A program made the position numbers and the translations under genes. A stretch of 42,611 bases of DNA from an uncultured Pelagibacteraceae bacterium (GTDB lineage: Bacteria; Pseudomonadota; Alphaproteobacteria; Pelagibacterales; Pelagibacteraceae). The notes below the pieces were generated by a model, which did no database searches, was not told where the DNA came from, and saw only the letters and a program-made list of their open reading frames with translations. This document shows, one piece after another, positions 7,866 to 16,380 of this stretch (position 1 is its first letter; each line of letters opens with the position of its first letter). The DNA is taken from the NCBI GenBank assembly GCA_902557215.1, contig CACDZM010000008.1, forward strand, positions 1 through 42,611. Reading direction: 5' to 3'.

Positions 7866-9212
7866 TTAATTTTTTTTACTTTTCGAGTAATTAGTAATCC
7901 CAGTTCGAAGTTTTTCGATAATTTCGTCTATATGTTTTTTTTCACAAATAAACATTGGTGCAATAATCAAACAATCTCCTGTAGCTTTAAAATTTACGCC
8001 TGCGTCGTAACAATGTTTAAAAGTTGCCAAACCTGCTTTACCAGGTCGCCCATCGGTTTTTATATCGATTCCACCCATCATTCCATATCCTCTTATATTG
8101 TCCACTACATCAATATCTTGCAGAGAAAATAAACCTTCCTGAAAATATGGAGCTAGTTCTTTTGCTCTATTAAAAATGTCTTCTTTTTCAAAAATATCTT
8201 GTACAGCTAATGCTGCTGCTACTGAAACAGGTATTCCTGAATAAGTATATCCATGGAATAATTCTATCGCACCTTTTGGAGAATTATCCATCACTGCATC
8301 ATAAATTTCCTCTTTACAAGCAACCACACCAAATGGAACAATACCATTAGTCGTTGCTTTAGCCATTGTCATTATATCCGGTGTTACACCAAATTCTTGA
8401 GCTCCAAATGCTGAACCAGTTCTTCCCCAGCCGGTAATTACCTCATCAAAAATTAAAAGTATTTTATGTTTATCACAAAGTTCTCTTAATCTTTGTAAAT
8501 ATCCAACTGGCGGAACCAAAGTTCCTGTTGAACCAGCGATAGGTTCAACAATACAAGCTGCAATATTTTCTGAACCGAAATTTGTACAAATTCTTTCTAA
8601 ATCGTCTGCGATCTCAGCCCCTGTTTCAGGTTGGCCAGATATAAATTTATGTTCATCTAAATGTGTGTGTCTCATGTGAACAACGCCTGGCATTAGAACG
8701 CTTGCGTAAGCTTTAACATTGTTGATCATTCCACCAACAGACGTAGCTCCTATATTCATCCCATGATAAGCACGTTCTCTTCCAACAAACCTAAATCTTT
8801 GTCCCTCACCTCTAGCCTTATGATATGCAATACTAATCTTAATCGCCGTTTCAACTGCAGTTGATCCACAAATTGTATAAAAAATTTTATTTAAATTTCC
8901 TGGAGTATGTTTTGAAATTCTTGTTGCCAATTCAAATGAACCACCAAATCCTTGTTGAAATGGTTGGCAATAATCCAGGGTATTTAATTGATTTGTTATT
9001 GCCTCTATAATTTCTTTTCTACCATGTCCTAATGGATTACAAAATAATCCAGAGCTCGCATCAATTTGTGTTTGGCCATGATGATTTTTTAGATAAACTC
9101 CTTTAGCTTCAACTATTAACTTTGGATTTTCCTTAAAATCTTTGTTAGATGTAAAAGGCATCCAATGCTCGTTTAGTGAGTTAGGGACTGCTGTTCTTTT
9201 TTCTGAGCTCAT
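7866..9212 (-). CDS. class-III aminotransferase, omega-amino acid (taurine or beta-alanine):pyruvate type
   Basis: This 448-residue PLP enzyme has the N-terminal signature NEHWMPFTSNKDF seen in beta-alanine/omega-amino acid:pyruvate aminotransferases. It also has the cofactor motif LLIFDEVITGWGRTG (about 252-266) and the PLP lysine in MTMAKATTNG (about 280-289). Such enzymes transfer terminal amino groups from beta-alanine, taurine, hypotaurine or related compounds to pyruvate. It diverges from tauA with a 174-nt promoter region and is followed by ald, which supports a taurine:pyruvate aminotransferase (Tpa) role giving sulfoacetaldehyde. That substrate is inferred from context. Beta-alanine or hypotaurine is equally possible on sequence. 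Confidence 0.8.
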   Translation of the reverse strand: MSSEKRTAVPNSLNEHWMPFTSNKDFKENPKLIVEAKGVYLKNHHGQTQIDASSGLFCNPLGHGRKEIIEAITNQLNTLDYCQPFQQGFGGSFELATRISKHTPGNLNKIFYTICGSTAVETAIKISIAYHKARGEGQRFRFVGRERAYHGMNIGATSVGGMINNVKAYASVLMPGVVHMRHTHLDEHKFISGQPETGAEIADDLERICTNFGSENIAACIVEPIAGSTGTLVPPVGYLQRLRELCDKHKILLIFDEVITGWGRTGSAFGAQEFGVTPDIMTMAKATTNGIVPFGVVACKEEIYDAVMDNSPKGAIELFHGYTYSGIPVSVAAALAVQDIFEKEDIFNRAKELAPYFQEGLFSLQDIDVVDNIRGYGMMGGIDIKTDGRPGKAGLATFKHCYDAGVNFKATGDCLIIAPMFICEKKHIDEIIEKLRTGITNYSKSKKN

Positions 9213-9284
9213 AAATAAATTTTAAAATGTTTAATATCAAATCCTTAGACTAATTAAGTGAAATTAACCACCAAAATAATTGTC

Positions 9285-9299
9285 ACAACTCAAAGTTGT
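9285..9299. promoter_or_regulatory. palindrome in the aminotransferase/tauA divergent promoter
   Basis: ACAACT-CAA-AGTTGT is a perfect 6-3-6 dyad in the 174-nt region between the two divergent operons. TTGTCA (9280-9285) could act as a -35 and TATTAT (9305-9310) as a -10 for tauA with a long 19-nt spacer, which would place most of the dyad in the spacer. It is a plausible operator; no regulator gene lies next to it. Confidence 0.35.
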
Positions 9300-9386
9300 A
9301 AGACTATTATGATCATTTTTTTGTTTTACATCTAGGTAAAATTCATCTTAAATTTAAATATATAAATAAACAAGGAAGAGGAATAA

Positions 9387-10328
9387 ATGAAAAAAATAAT
9401 AAGTTTTATTCTTGGATGTTTTGTAGCTCTTAATCTTTCAATGTCAGTTGCTAATTCAGCAGCTAATGAAGTAAGAGTTGCTTACTTTCTAGAATGGCCA
9501 AGTCCAAACCTAGAAGATATGCAAAAAAAAGCATTTGCTAAAGCACTTGGTGTTCCGGTTAAATGGACAAATTTCACAAATGGTGGTGCAATGACTGATG
9601 CAATGTTAGCAGGAGATATAGATATTTCTTACTCACAAGGATTAGTCCCATTTATTAATGCGGTAAAATCTAAAGCGCCAATTAAATTAGTTGATATTGC
9701 TATGGAATACGGAATGGGAGGAACGACTTGTGTTACTTCTAACGCTTCTGGAATTACAAAAGCGAATGCAACAGAATTAGAGGGTAAAAAAGTTGCTGTT
9801 CCACTAGGGACAATGGCTGAATACGTTTTTGATGAAAGTATGAAAGTTGTTGGAGCAGACAGAAAAAAAATGGATATCATTCAAATGGACCCAGAAGAAG
9901 GAGCTGCTGCATTAGTTAGTGGTGATGTTGTAATGGCATGTTTGTTTGGTGGTAACTCTATCAAAGCTGCAACTGCTGTAGGATCAAGATTACTTACAGT
10001 TCAAGAAGCAAGAGATGCTGGTATCCTAGGTATTGATATCACTTCAGTGACTACAAAGTTTATGAAGGAAAACCCAGGAATGCTTAGAACTTTTATAGAG
10101 GTAACTCATGAGGCTAATGCTAGATATAAAGCTGGTAAATCTGACATGAATGCAATGTCAAAAGCTTCTGAAATGAAAGTTGCTGATATGAAAGAAACTT
10201 TAAGTGGCTTTAAATTTCTATCACCAGAGGAGACTAAACAGTCTATGGAAAGTGGAAATCTTAAAGCGTTCCTAGATGGTATGGGAACTCCAAGAGGAAA
10301 TGTAGACACTAGTTTCTTACCTTTATAA
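9387..10328 (+). CDS. tauA: TauA-like periplasmic substrate-binding protein
   Basis: This 313-residue protein has a classic signal peptide: MKK, a hydrophobic core and probable cleavage after VANSA near residue 25. The mature part begins EVRVAYFLEWPSPN and follows the NMT1/SsuA/TauA type-II binding-protein pattern, with DIDISYSQGL and KKVAVPLGTMAEYVF. It would deliver taurine or a related sulfonate to the TauBC transporter encoded downstream. A strong purine-rich ribosome-binding site (GGAAGAGGA) precedes the start. A hairpin terminator follows the gene, consistent with high expression of the binding protein alone. Ligand identity is inferred from the aminotransferase and sulfonate-oxidising neighbours. 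Confidence 0.85.
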   Translation: MKKIISFILGCFVALNLSMSVANSAANEVRVAYFLEWPSPNLEDMQKKAFAKALGVPVKWTNFTNGGAMTDAMLAGDIDISYSQGLVPFINAVKSKAPIKLVDIAMEYGMGGTTCVTSNASGITKANATELEGKKVAVPLGTMAEYVFDESMKVVGADRKKMDIIQMDPEEGAAALVSGDVVMACLFGGNSIKAATAVGSRLLTVQEARDAGILGIDITSVTTKFMKENPGMLRTFIEVTHEANARYKAGKSDMNAMSKASEMKVADMKETLSGFKFLSPEETKQSMESGNLKAFLDGMGTPRGNVDTSFLPL

Positions 10329-10350
10329 TTTAAAGGTAATTTAAATTTTA

Positions 10351-10388
10351 ATAGGCGCCAATTGTAATAAATTGGTGCCTATTTTTTT
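10351..10388 (+). terminator. intrinsic terminator between tauA and tauB
   Basis: A 13-bp stem (bases 10351-10363 with 10370-10382, one G-U pair) closes a six-base loop and is followed by a run of seven T. It sits 22 nt after the tauA stop and 27 nt before tauB. Partial read-through would give much tauA mRNA and less tauBC mRNA. Confidence 0.85.
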
Positions 10389-10415
10389 ACAAAAAATTCA
10401 AATATAAAGATTTTT

Positions 10416-11213
10416 ATGAGTGATTTAGTTTCTCAAAATCTCAATATGATTTTTAAAACTCCTAAAGGAGAAACAGTTCACGCTTTAAAAGATTTAAATT
10501 TTACTCTTAAAAAAGGAGAATTGCTTACTGTTCTTGGTCCTTCTGGTTGTGGAAAAACAACTTTATTAAACATAACTGCAGGATTTATAAGACCAACTTC
10601 CGGAAATATAACTCTTAATAATAAAGAAATAGATGGCCCTGGAGTTGAAAGAGGAATGGTTTTTCAACAAGGAGCTTTATTCGAATGGTTGACTGTCGCT
10701 GAAAATGTCAACTTTGGATTAAGAATGAAAAATGAAGATCCAATTAAAACTCAAAAAAAAGTTGATGAATGGTTAGAAATAGTTGGATTAAAAGGATTTG
10801 GTAACACTCCAACTTATCAATTATCTGGAGGTATGCAACAAAGGGTAGCTCTTGCAAGATGTTTAATTAATGATCCAGATTTAATTTTAATGGATGAGCC
10901 TCTTGGTGCACTAGATGCATTAACAAGAGAGAAAATGCAATCTTTAGTATTAAAAATTTGGAAAGAGACAGGAAAAACAATTATCTTAATTACTCACTCT
11001 GTTGAAGAGGCTTTGTTGCTGGGTGAAAGATTATATGTAATGGCTCCAAGACCAGGAAGAATACATAAAGAATACAATCTCCCATTTGCATCGATGGGAT
11101 TAAAAGAGGATTTACGAGAGATTAAAAAAAATAAAGAATTTTCTGAAAAAAGAGAAGAGATACTGGAAATGATCTGGAATATGGAAGAAGAAATCATGGG
11201 GAAAGATAATTAA
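10416..11213 (+). CDS. tauB: TauB-like ABC transporter ATPase
   Basis: This 265-residue ATP-binding subunit has Walker A GPSGCGKTT (about residues 42-50), a Q-loop in MVFQQGALFEWLTVAENV, the ABC signature LSGGMQQR (about 137-144), Walker B LILMDEPLGALD (about 155-166) and the switch His in ITHSVEEA. Its closest relatives by motif are the TauB/SsuB ATPases for taurine, alkanesulfonates and nitrate. It abuts tauC directly, its stop being followed at once by the tauC start. Transcription probably comes from read-through of the terminator behind tauA, because only 27 nt separate that hairpin from the start. Confidence 0.9.
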   Translation: MSDLVSQNLNMIFKTPKGETVHALKDLNFTLKKGELLTVLGPSGCGKTTLLNITAGFIRPTSGNITLNNKEIDGPGVERGMVFQQGALFEWLTVAENVNFGLRMKNEDPIKTQKKVDEWLEIVGLKGFGNTPTYQLSGGMQQRVALARCLINDPDLILMDEPLGALDALTREKMQSLVLKIWKETGKTIILITHSVEEALLLGERLYVMAPRPGRIHKEYNLPFASMGLKEDLREIKKNKEFSEKREEILEMIWNMEEEIMGKDN

Positions 11214-13136
11214 ATGTTAACTCAAATAGTAACATTCTTAATTTTTTTTGCTGTTATTGGCTGTATTCTTTATGGGCGAAGACTAATTAGAACTGAAAAA
11301 GTTGATGCAGTATTTGGAAACCCAGAAAGAGCCAGGGGCGGCACACATTGGGTAATAGTTGGTAGCAGTTTTCTACTTTTAATTTGGCTATATTATTCAT
11401 GGGATATTGCTAAAGGATTTTATCCTAAATCAGCTAACGAACTTTGCCAAGTTGCAAAAGTAAATGACTCATTATTGGGATTAAAATATCAGTTTCCAAT
11501 TGAAGAAAGGGAATTTAAAAGCACTTCACAAATAAAAAAAGAAAATAAAAATCTTCAGCAAATCCTCGAGGAAATACAAGGTTCTAATGAATTAAATGCT
11601 CAACAAAAAACAGATCTTTCAAACTTTATAGGTAAAACTAATCAACTAATTCCTCTTTTAACAAATGAAGATTTACTTGAAATTGAAACTAAACAAAAAA
11701 TAAATGATATTACCGGGAAAATTAACTTGCTCACTGAAAATTTTCAAAAGCCTAACTATCCTTTCGAGACTGAGCAAGAGTATAACGAAAGAAAAAAAGC
11801 AGTAGATGAAGAAGGTGGATGGGGTATTGTTAAAGTAAGTGCAGGAACAGGATCGATAGAAAATACAATTGAAGTTCCTCTAATTCCTGCTACTAAAAGA
11901 GGTTTAAAATTTGACGCTGCAGCACAAGAATTAAATTTGATAAGTGATGAATTTTTCAAATTAAGAAATCATAATCCACAATTTAAATTTAAGATTAAAA
12001 AACTTAAAAATGAAATAAAATCTTACAGAAAAGAATTAGACAGTGAAGATTTAGCATCAACATACGCAAAAAACATTGTAAAAATTGCAAGAAGAATTGA
12101 ATTTGCAAGCATCTATCCACCTAATGCATTAGATAAAATGCAAGATGCAATTATAAAATTTGATGATGCTCAAAAAGTTGCTCAAGGTGGATTAAGATTA
12201 ATTGACATCTTTTTATTTCCAGCAGGGACAATTGTTGCAAGCGGACCAAGTTGTTCAGAACAAGGTTCTGGTAGATGGCTGCCAAAGCCTTCAGATACTT
12301 TTAACAAATTTGCGCTAATGTTAAAACCAAGTGTTGGTTATAAAGACATTCCTCTTTTATGGATAGATATGGTCGATGTCAGTAAAATGATTGGTTTTAT
12401 TTTGCCTGATTGGATAGCTGATATTTTACCAGGTGAATATCCTGTTCATACTAAAGACGGAATTGTTAAACAAAATTTTAAAGGGTATGTATTAAAAATA
12501 GTAACTGGAGATTTTGAGTTATTTAAAGTTCCTGTTCCATACGGTCATATATGGGACTCTTTTATGAGAGTATTTTTAGGACTGGTTTTTGGAATTATCA
12601 TAGGTGTGCCTCTTGGTTTATTTATGGGATTGAATAGATTTGCCAAAGGTTTTTTTGATCCACTGATAGAATTATATAGACCAGTTCCCCCACTAGCTTG
12701 GGCTCCTTTAATTATTTCAGTTTTAGGAATTGATAATACTGGAAAAGTATTTTTATTATTTATGGTCTCTTTATCAATAATGATTATTTCAGCAAGAGCT
12801 GGTGCATCTGGAACTCAGCTATCAAAAATCCATGCAGCTCATTCCTTAGGAGCATCAAAAAAACAAATTTTAAGATATGTAATTTTTCCAAATTCGTTAC
12901 CAGAAATTTTAACTGGAATTAGAGTTGCAGTTGGTATGTGTTGGGGAACTCTTGTAGCAGCTGAATTCTTAGCTGGTACCACAGGAATTGGATTTGTTGA
13001 AAATGTCGCTAAAAAATATTTTCAATACGAAGTGATTTGGATCACAATTTTTATAATGGGAATGTTGGGTCTTTTATTTGATGTCACTTTAAGAAAAATA
13101 ATCGACAAAACAATACCTTGGCGCGGAAAAGGTTAA
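11214..13136 (+). CDS. tauC: TauC-like ABC permease with a large extra domain
   Basis: The protein has 640 residues; ordinary TauC/SsuC permeases have about 250-280. Two N-terminal spans (about 4-22 and 46-64) are followed by about 290 mainly hydrophilic residues (about 65-355), including helical, coiled-coil-like Lys/Glu/Asn-rich stretches. The usual permease entry motif, WLPKPSDTFNKF, appears only at about residue 355. The binding-protein-dependent transport domain (about 440-635) contains the ABC-contact EAA loop HSLGASKKQILRYVIFPNSL (about 543-562). It should form the membrane channel with TauB. The insert lies after the second span, so it is probably periplasmic and could contact TauA. 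The reading frame is uninterrupted, so this is not a frameshift artefact. Confidence 0.85.
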   Translation: MLTQIVTFLIFFAVIGCILYGRRLIRTEKVDAVFGNPERARGGTHWVIVGSSFLLLIWLYYSWDIAKGFYPKSANELCQVAKVNDSLLGLKYQFPIEEREFKSTSQIKKENKNLQQILEEIQGSNELNAQQKTDLSNFIGKTNQLIPLLTNEDLLEIETKQKINDITGKINLLTENFQKPNYPFETEQEYNERKKAVDEEGGWGIVKVSAGTGSIENTIEVPLIPATKRGLKFDAAAQELNLISDEFFKLRNHNPQFKFKIKKLKNEIKSYRKELDSEDLASTYAKNIVKIARRIEFASIYPPNALDKMQDAIIKFDDAQKVAQGGLRLIDIFLFPAGTIVASGPSCSEQGSGRWLPKPSDTFNKFALMLKPSVGYKDIPLLWIDMVDVSKMIGFILPDWIADILPGEYPVHTKDGIVKQNFKGYVLKIVTGDFELFKVPVPYGHIWDSFMRVFLGLVFGIIIGVPLGLFMGLNRFAKGFFDPLIELYRPVPPLAWAPLIISVLGIDNTGKVFLLFMVSLSIMIISARAGASGTQLSKIHAAHSLGASKKQILRYVIFPNSLPEILTGIRVAVGMCWGTLVAAEFLAGTTGIGFVENVAKKYFQYEVIWITIFIMGMLGLLFDVTLRKIIDKTIPWRGKG

Positions 13137-13137
13137 T

Positions 13138-14142
13138 TTGAAAACAGAAAATCTTAAAAAAGAAGTAATAAAAATTTTAAAAAAACATGGATTAAATAGT
13201 TCCCATGCTGTCATTTCAGCTAATGCCTTAATCAATGCAGAATTAGTTAATGCTTACGGGCACGGTCTTTCAAGATTAAAGATGTATTGTGAACGATTAT
13301 CTAAAAAAGTTATCAATCCAAAGCCAAGAATAAAAATAAAAAAGATATCTCAATCGATTTCACATGTTGATGCTGATAATTGTATTGGATTTGTTGCTGC
13401 AGACATTGCAATAAAAAAAGCAATTCACAATGCTAAAAAAACTGGGATAGGTTTAGTAGCAGTTAAAAATAGTGGTCATTATGGCTTATCCGGTTACTAC
13501 GCAGAACAAGCCGTAAAAAAAAATTTAATCACGATGATTTATACTAACGCACCTCCTGCAATCGCTCCTCATGGTGCTAAAAAAAGTTTGTTCGGAACAA
13601 ATCCTGTTTGTTTTGGCTCTCCTACCGGTTCGAAAGTACCATTTATACTAGACACTTCTATGTCAAGGATTAATAGAGGCAAAGTAAGATTTGCAGCAAA
13701 GAATAATCAAATATTACCTAAAGGTGTTGCATTGGATAAATTTGGTAAACCAACAACAGATGCAAAAAAAGCGCTCTATGGAGTTCAATTGCCTATTGCG
13801 AGTTTTAGAGGTTCAGGTTTAGCATGGATGGTTGATATTTTAAGTGGTGTATTAACAGGTGGAAATCATGCTGGAAAAGTAAAAGATCCTTTTGATGACT
13901 TTTCAGGTCCACAAAACGTTGGACATTTATTTATCACATTTAAAACAAACTTATTTGTCAAAAATTACAACTCCAGAATTAAAGATAATATTAGAACAAT
14001 AAAAAGGTTGCCTAAAATTAAAGGAGTAAAAGAAATAATGTATCCTGGCCAAAATAAATATAAAAGGTTTAAAATGAACTTAAAAAAAGAAATTAAAATA
14101 TCAAAAATTATAGAAAAAGATTTAAAAATATTAAAAAATTGA
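13138..14142 (+). CDS. LDH2/malate-lactate dehydrogenase family, ComC-like sulfolactate dehydrogenase candidate
   Basis: This 334-residue protein belongs to the LDH2 family of NAD(P)-dependent 2-hydroxyacid dehydrogenases. It shows AYGHGLSRL (substrate/NAD region), NSGHYGLSGYYA (about 111-122), GTNPVCFGSPTG and FILDTSMS. The family includes ComC, the (R)-sulfolactate dehydrogenase that makes sulfopyruvate. Placement between the taurine-type transporter and an HpsN-like gene makes that the best guess, but malate, lactate or ureidoglycolate activity is not excluded. The start is a TTG two bases after the tauC stop, chosen because the first ATG would remove about 48 conserved residues. The C-terminal tail is unusually lysine-rich. 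Confidence 0.75.
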   Translation: MKTENLKKEVIKILKKHGLNSSHAVISANALINAELVNAYGHGLSRLKMYCERLSKKVINPKPRIKIKKISQSISHVDADNCIGFVAADIAIKKAIHNAKKTGIGLVAVKNSGHYGLSGYYAEQAVKKNLITMIYTNAPPAIAPHGAKKSLFGTNPVCFGSPTGSKVPFILDTSMSRINRGKVRFAAKNNQILPKGVALDKFGKPTTDAKKALYGVQLPIASFRGSGLAWMVDILSGVLTGGNHAGKVKDPFDDFSGPQNVGHLFITFKTNLFVKNYNSRIKDNIRTIKRLPKIKGVKEIMYPGQNKYKRFKMNLKKEIKISKIIEKDLKILKN

Positions 14143-14144
14143 AA

Positions 14145-15056
14145 ATGCTTTCGAATAAAGAAATTATTTGTCCAGATAACTTACTAAATGTTGCTCACAA
14201 AAAGAAAGGTGTTAAAGCTGGTATTGTGAATGCAGGAAAACCTTTGCCTATGCAGTCAATACAGGATGCAGTTAAAGAAAATCTTATTGAACCAATATTT
14301 ATTGGTGACGAGAAAGAAATAGTAAAATGTGCACAGGATCTTAAATGGGATATTTCAAATTACGAAATCATTCATGAACCTGTTGAAAATAACACTGCAA
14401 CGATTGCCGCAAAATTAGCTAGTGAGCAAAAAATTAGAATTATTGTAAAAGGGCATATACATACTGATGTTCTTATGAAAGAAGTTTTGAAGAGAGAATA
14501 TAATTTACTAGGAAAAACCAGACTAAGTCACATTTGGCACATGACTTTGGAAAAAGACGACAAGCCTTTGATAATTACAGATGGAGCATTAAATGTTTTA
14601 CCTAATGTGAAAACCAAATTACACATTCTTAAAAATGTCATTAATTTTTCTCAAAGGATTGGTATCGAAAGACCTAAAGTAGCAATATTATCTGCAACAG
14701 AGGAAGTTTTAGATAGCGTGCCAAGTTCCAAAGAAGCGGAGGAATTAACTAAAATTGCAATAAAAGAAAATTTAAATGCTGATGTCTTTGGTCCACTTGC
14801 ATTTGACAATAGTATCTCCAAAAAATCCGCAGCTATTAAAAGAATACAAAATACTGTAGCTGGTATGGCCGATGTGCTACTGGTACCAAGTGTCGAAACA
14901 GGAAATGGTTTAGTAAAAATGCTAATCTACTTTTGTGGTGCCTGTGCAGCTGGTGTTGTTGTTGGGGGTAAAGTACCAGTCGTTATTACAAGTAGATCTG
15001 ATGAAGCCCCGGCAAGATTAGCATCAATTGCTGCAGCTGTTGTTGCATTAGATTAA
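14145..15056 (+). CDS. phosphate acetyl/butyryltransferase-family protein
   Basis: This 303-residue protein belongs to the PTA/PTB family, resembling the C-terminal half of long phosphotransacetylases. It has a KAGIVNAGKP start, GPLAFDNSISKKSA (about 221-234), DVLLVPSVETGNGL and a C-terminal PVVITSRSDEAPARLASIA segment. Members convert acyl phosphates to acyl-CoA. In taurine and sulfopyruvate pathways Xsc yields acetyl phosphate, which a Pta turns into acetyl-CoA, so the gene fits the cluster although xsc is not here. I prefer the ATG at 14145. An in-frame TTG at 14139 would overlap the preceding stop and add two residues. A bifunctional or acyl-CoA-related role is possible. Confidence 0.75.
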   Translation: MLSNKEIICPDNLLNVAHKKKGVKAGIVNAGKPLPMQSIQDAVKENLIEPIFIGDEKEIVKCAQDLKWDISNYEIIHEPVENNTATIAAKLASEQKIRIIVKGHIHTDVLMKEVLKREYNLLGKTRLSHIWHMTLEKDDKPLIITDGALNVLPNVKTKLHILKNVINFSQRIGIERPKVAILSATEEVLDSVPSSKEAEELTKIAIKENLNADVFGPLAFDNSISKKSAAIKRIQNTVAGMADVLLVPSVETGNGLVKMLIYFCGACAAGVVVGGKVPVVITSRSDEAPARLASIAAAVVALD

Positions 15057-15078
15057 TAAAACAATATAAATTTAAAAT

Positions 15079-16368
15079 ATGACAATTAAATATCTAAAAA
15101 AAGCCTCCAAAACAGCCTCCACAGATGACACTAAAACAAAAGATATAGTACAAAATCTTTTAAAAGAACTTGAAAAATCTAAAGAAGATGGTTGTAAAGA
15201 ATTAACAAAAAAATTTGATAAATATGATGGGGAAATAGTTGTTTCAAAAGAAAAAATAGAAGAAATAAATAAAAACTTAGACCAAAAAACTAAAGATGAT
15301 ATTAAATTTTCATACGATAGAGTTCGAAAATTTGCAGAAGCTCAACTTGCAAATTATGGAAAAGATTTTGAAGTTGAATTATCAGATGGTTTATATGCGG
15401 GCCAAAAATTAGTCCCTGTAAATACTGCTGGTTGTTACATACCAGGTGGAAGATACGCTCACATCGCATCTGCGGTAATGAGTGTAACAACTGCAAAAGT
15501 TGCAGGTGTTAAAAATATTATTGCATGTAGTCCGCCGAAAGAGGGAGTTGGTGCCCACCCTTCTATTGTTTATACAGCAAATTTATGTGGAGCGGATATA
15601 ATTTTAAATCTTGGTGGTGTACCGGCTATTGCTGCAATGACATATGGAATGTTTGGAAACGCTCCAGCTGATATTTTAGTTGGTCCTGGAAATCAATTTG
15701 TAGCTGAAGCTAAAAGAATTTTATTTGGAAAAGTAGGTATAGATTTATTCGCGGGCCCAACAGAAATTGGAATTATTGCAGATGAAACAGCAGATCCAGA
15801 GATTGTTGCTGTAGATTTAGTTGGTCAGGCTGAACATGGTTATAATTCACCATGTTGGCTATACACCACTAGCCAAAAACTTGCAGATGAGGTAATGAAA
15901 CGAGTTCCAGAGTTAATAGAAAAACTTCCAGAGGTTCCAAGATTAAGTGCTGAGGCTGCTTGGAGAGATTACGGTGAAGTTATTTTGTGTGATACAGATG
16001 AAGAAATGGTTAAGGTAAGTGATGACTATGCACCTGAGCATTTAGAAATTCAAACAAAAAATCTTGAATGGTTTCATAAGAGATTAAAAAATTACGGTTC
16101 ATTATTTATTGGAGAAGAAACAACTGTTGCTTATGGTGATAAATGTTCAGGAACCAACCACATTTTACCAACTAAAGGTGCTGGAAAATATACAGGTGGA
16201 TTGTTTGTTGGTAAGTTTATTAAAACATTGAGTTTTCAAAGAATGACAAAAGAGTCAACGAAAGAAGTTGGCTCTGCTGCTGCAAGGATTTCAAGATACG
16301 AGGGCATGGAGGCTCATGCAAGAACCGGTGATGCTAGGTTGCGTAAGTACGGATATTCAAACGAATAA
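15079..16368 (+). CDS. hpsN: HpsN-like sulfopropanediol 3-dehydrogenase (histidinol-dehydrogenase family)
   Basis: This 429-residue protein has the HisD fold signatures: NTAGCYIPGGRYAHIASAVM (about 115-134), ILVGPGNQFVAEAKRILFG, DLFAGPTEIGI, QAEHGYNSPCW and DDYAPEHLEIQ. The MTIKYLKKAS start and the GGRYAHIASAVMSVTTAKVAG variant point to HpsN rather than true HisD. HpsN oxidises (R)-2,3-dihydroxypropane-1-sulfonate (DHPS) to (R)-sulfolactate with two NAD. It closes the rightward operon of sulfonate transporter, ComC-like dehydrogenase and Pta-like enzyme, 22 nt after the latter. The absence of any his genes nearby also argues against HisD. Confidence 0.8.
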   Translation: MTIKYLKKASKTASTDDTKTKDIVQNLLKELEKSKEDGCKELTKKFDKYDGEIVVSKEKIEEINKNLDQKTKDDIKFSYDRVRKFAEAQLANYGKDFEVELSDGLYAGQKLVPVNTAGCYIPGGRYAHIASAVMSVTTAKVAGVKNIIACSPPKEGVGAHPSIVYTANLCGADIILNLGGVPAIAAMTYGMFGNAPADILVGPGNQFVAEAKRILFGKVGIDLFAGPTEIGIIADETADPEIVAVDLVGQAEHGYNSPCWLYTTSQKLADEVMKRVPELIEKLPEVPRLSAEAAWRDYGEVILCDTDEEMVKVSDDYAPEHLEIQTKNLEWFHKRLKNYGSLFIGEETTVAYGDKCSGTNHILPTKGAGKYTGGLFVGKFIKTLSFQRMTKESTKEVGSAAARISRYEGMEAHARTGDARLRKYGYSNE

Positions 16369-16380
16369 TGTTTAAAAAGA

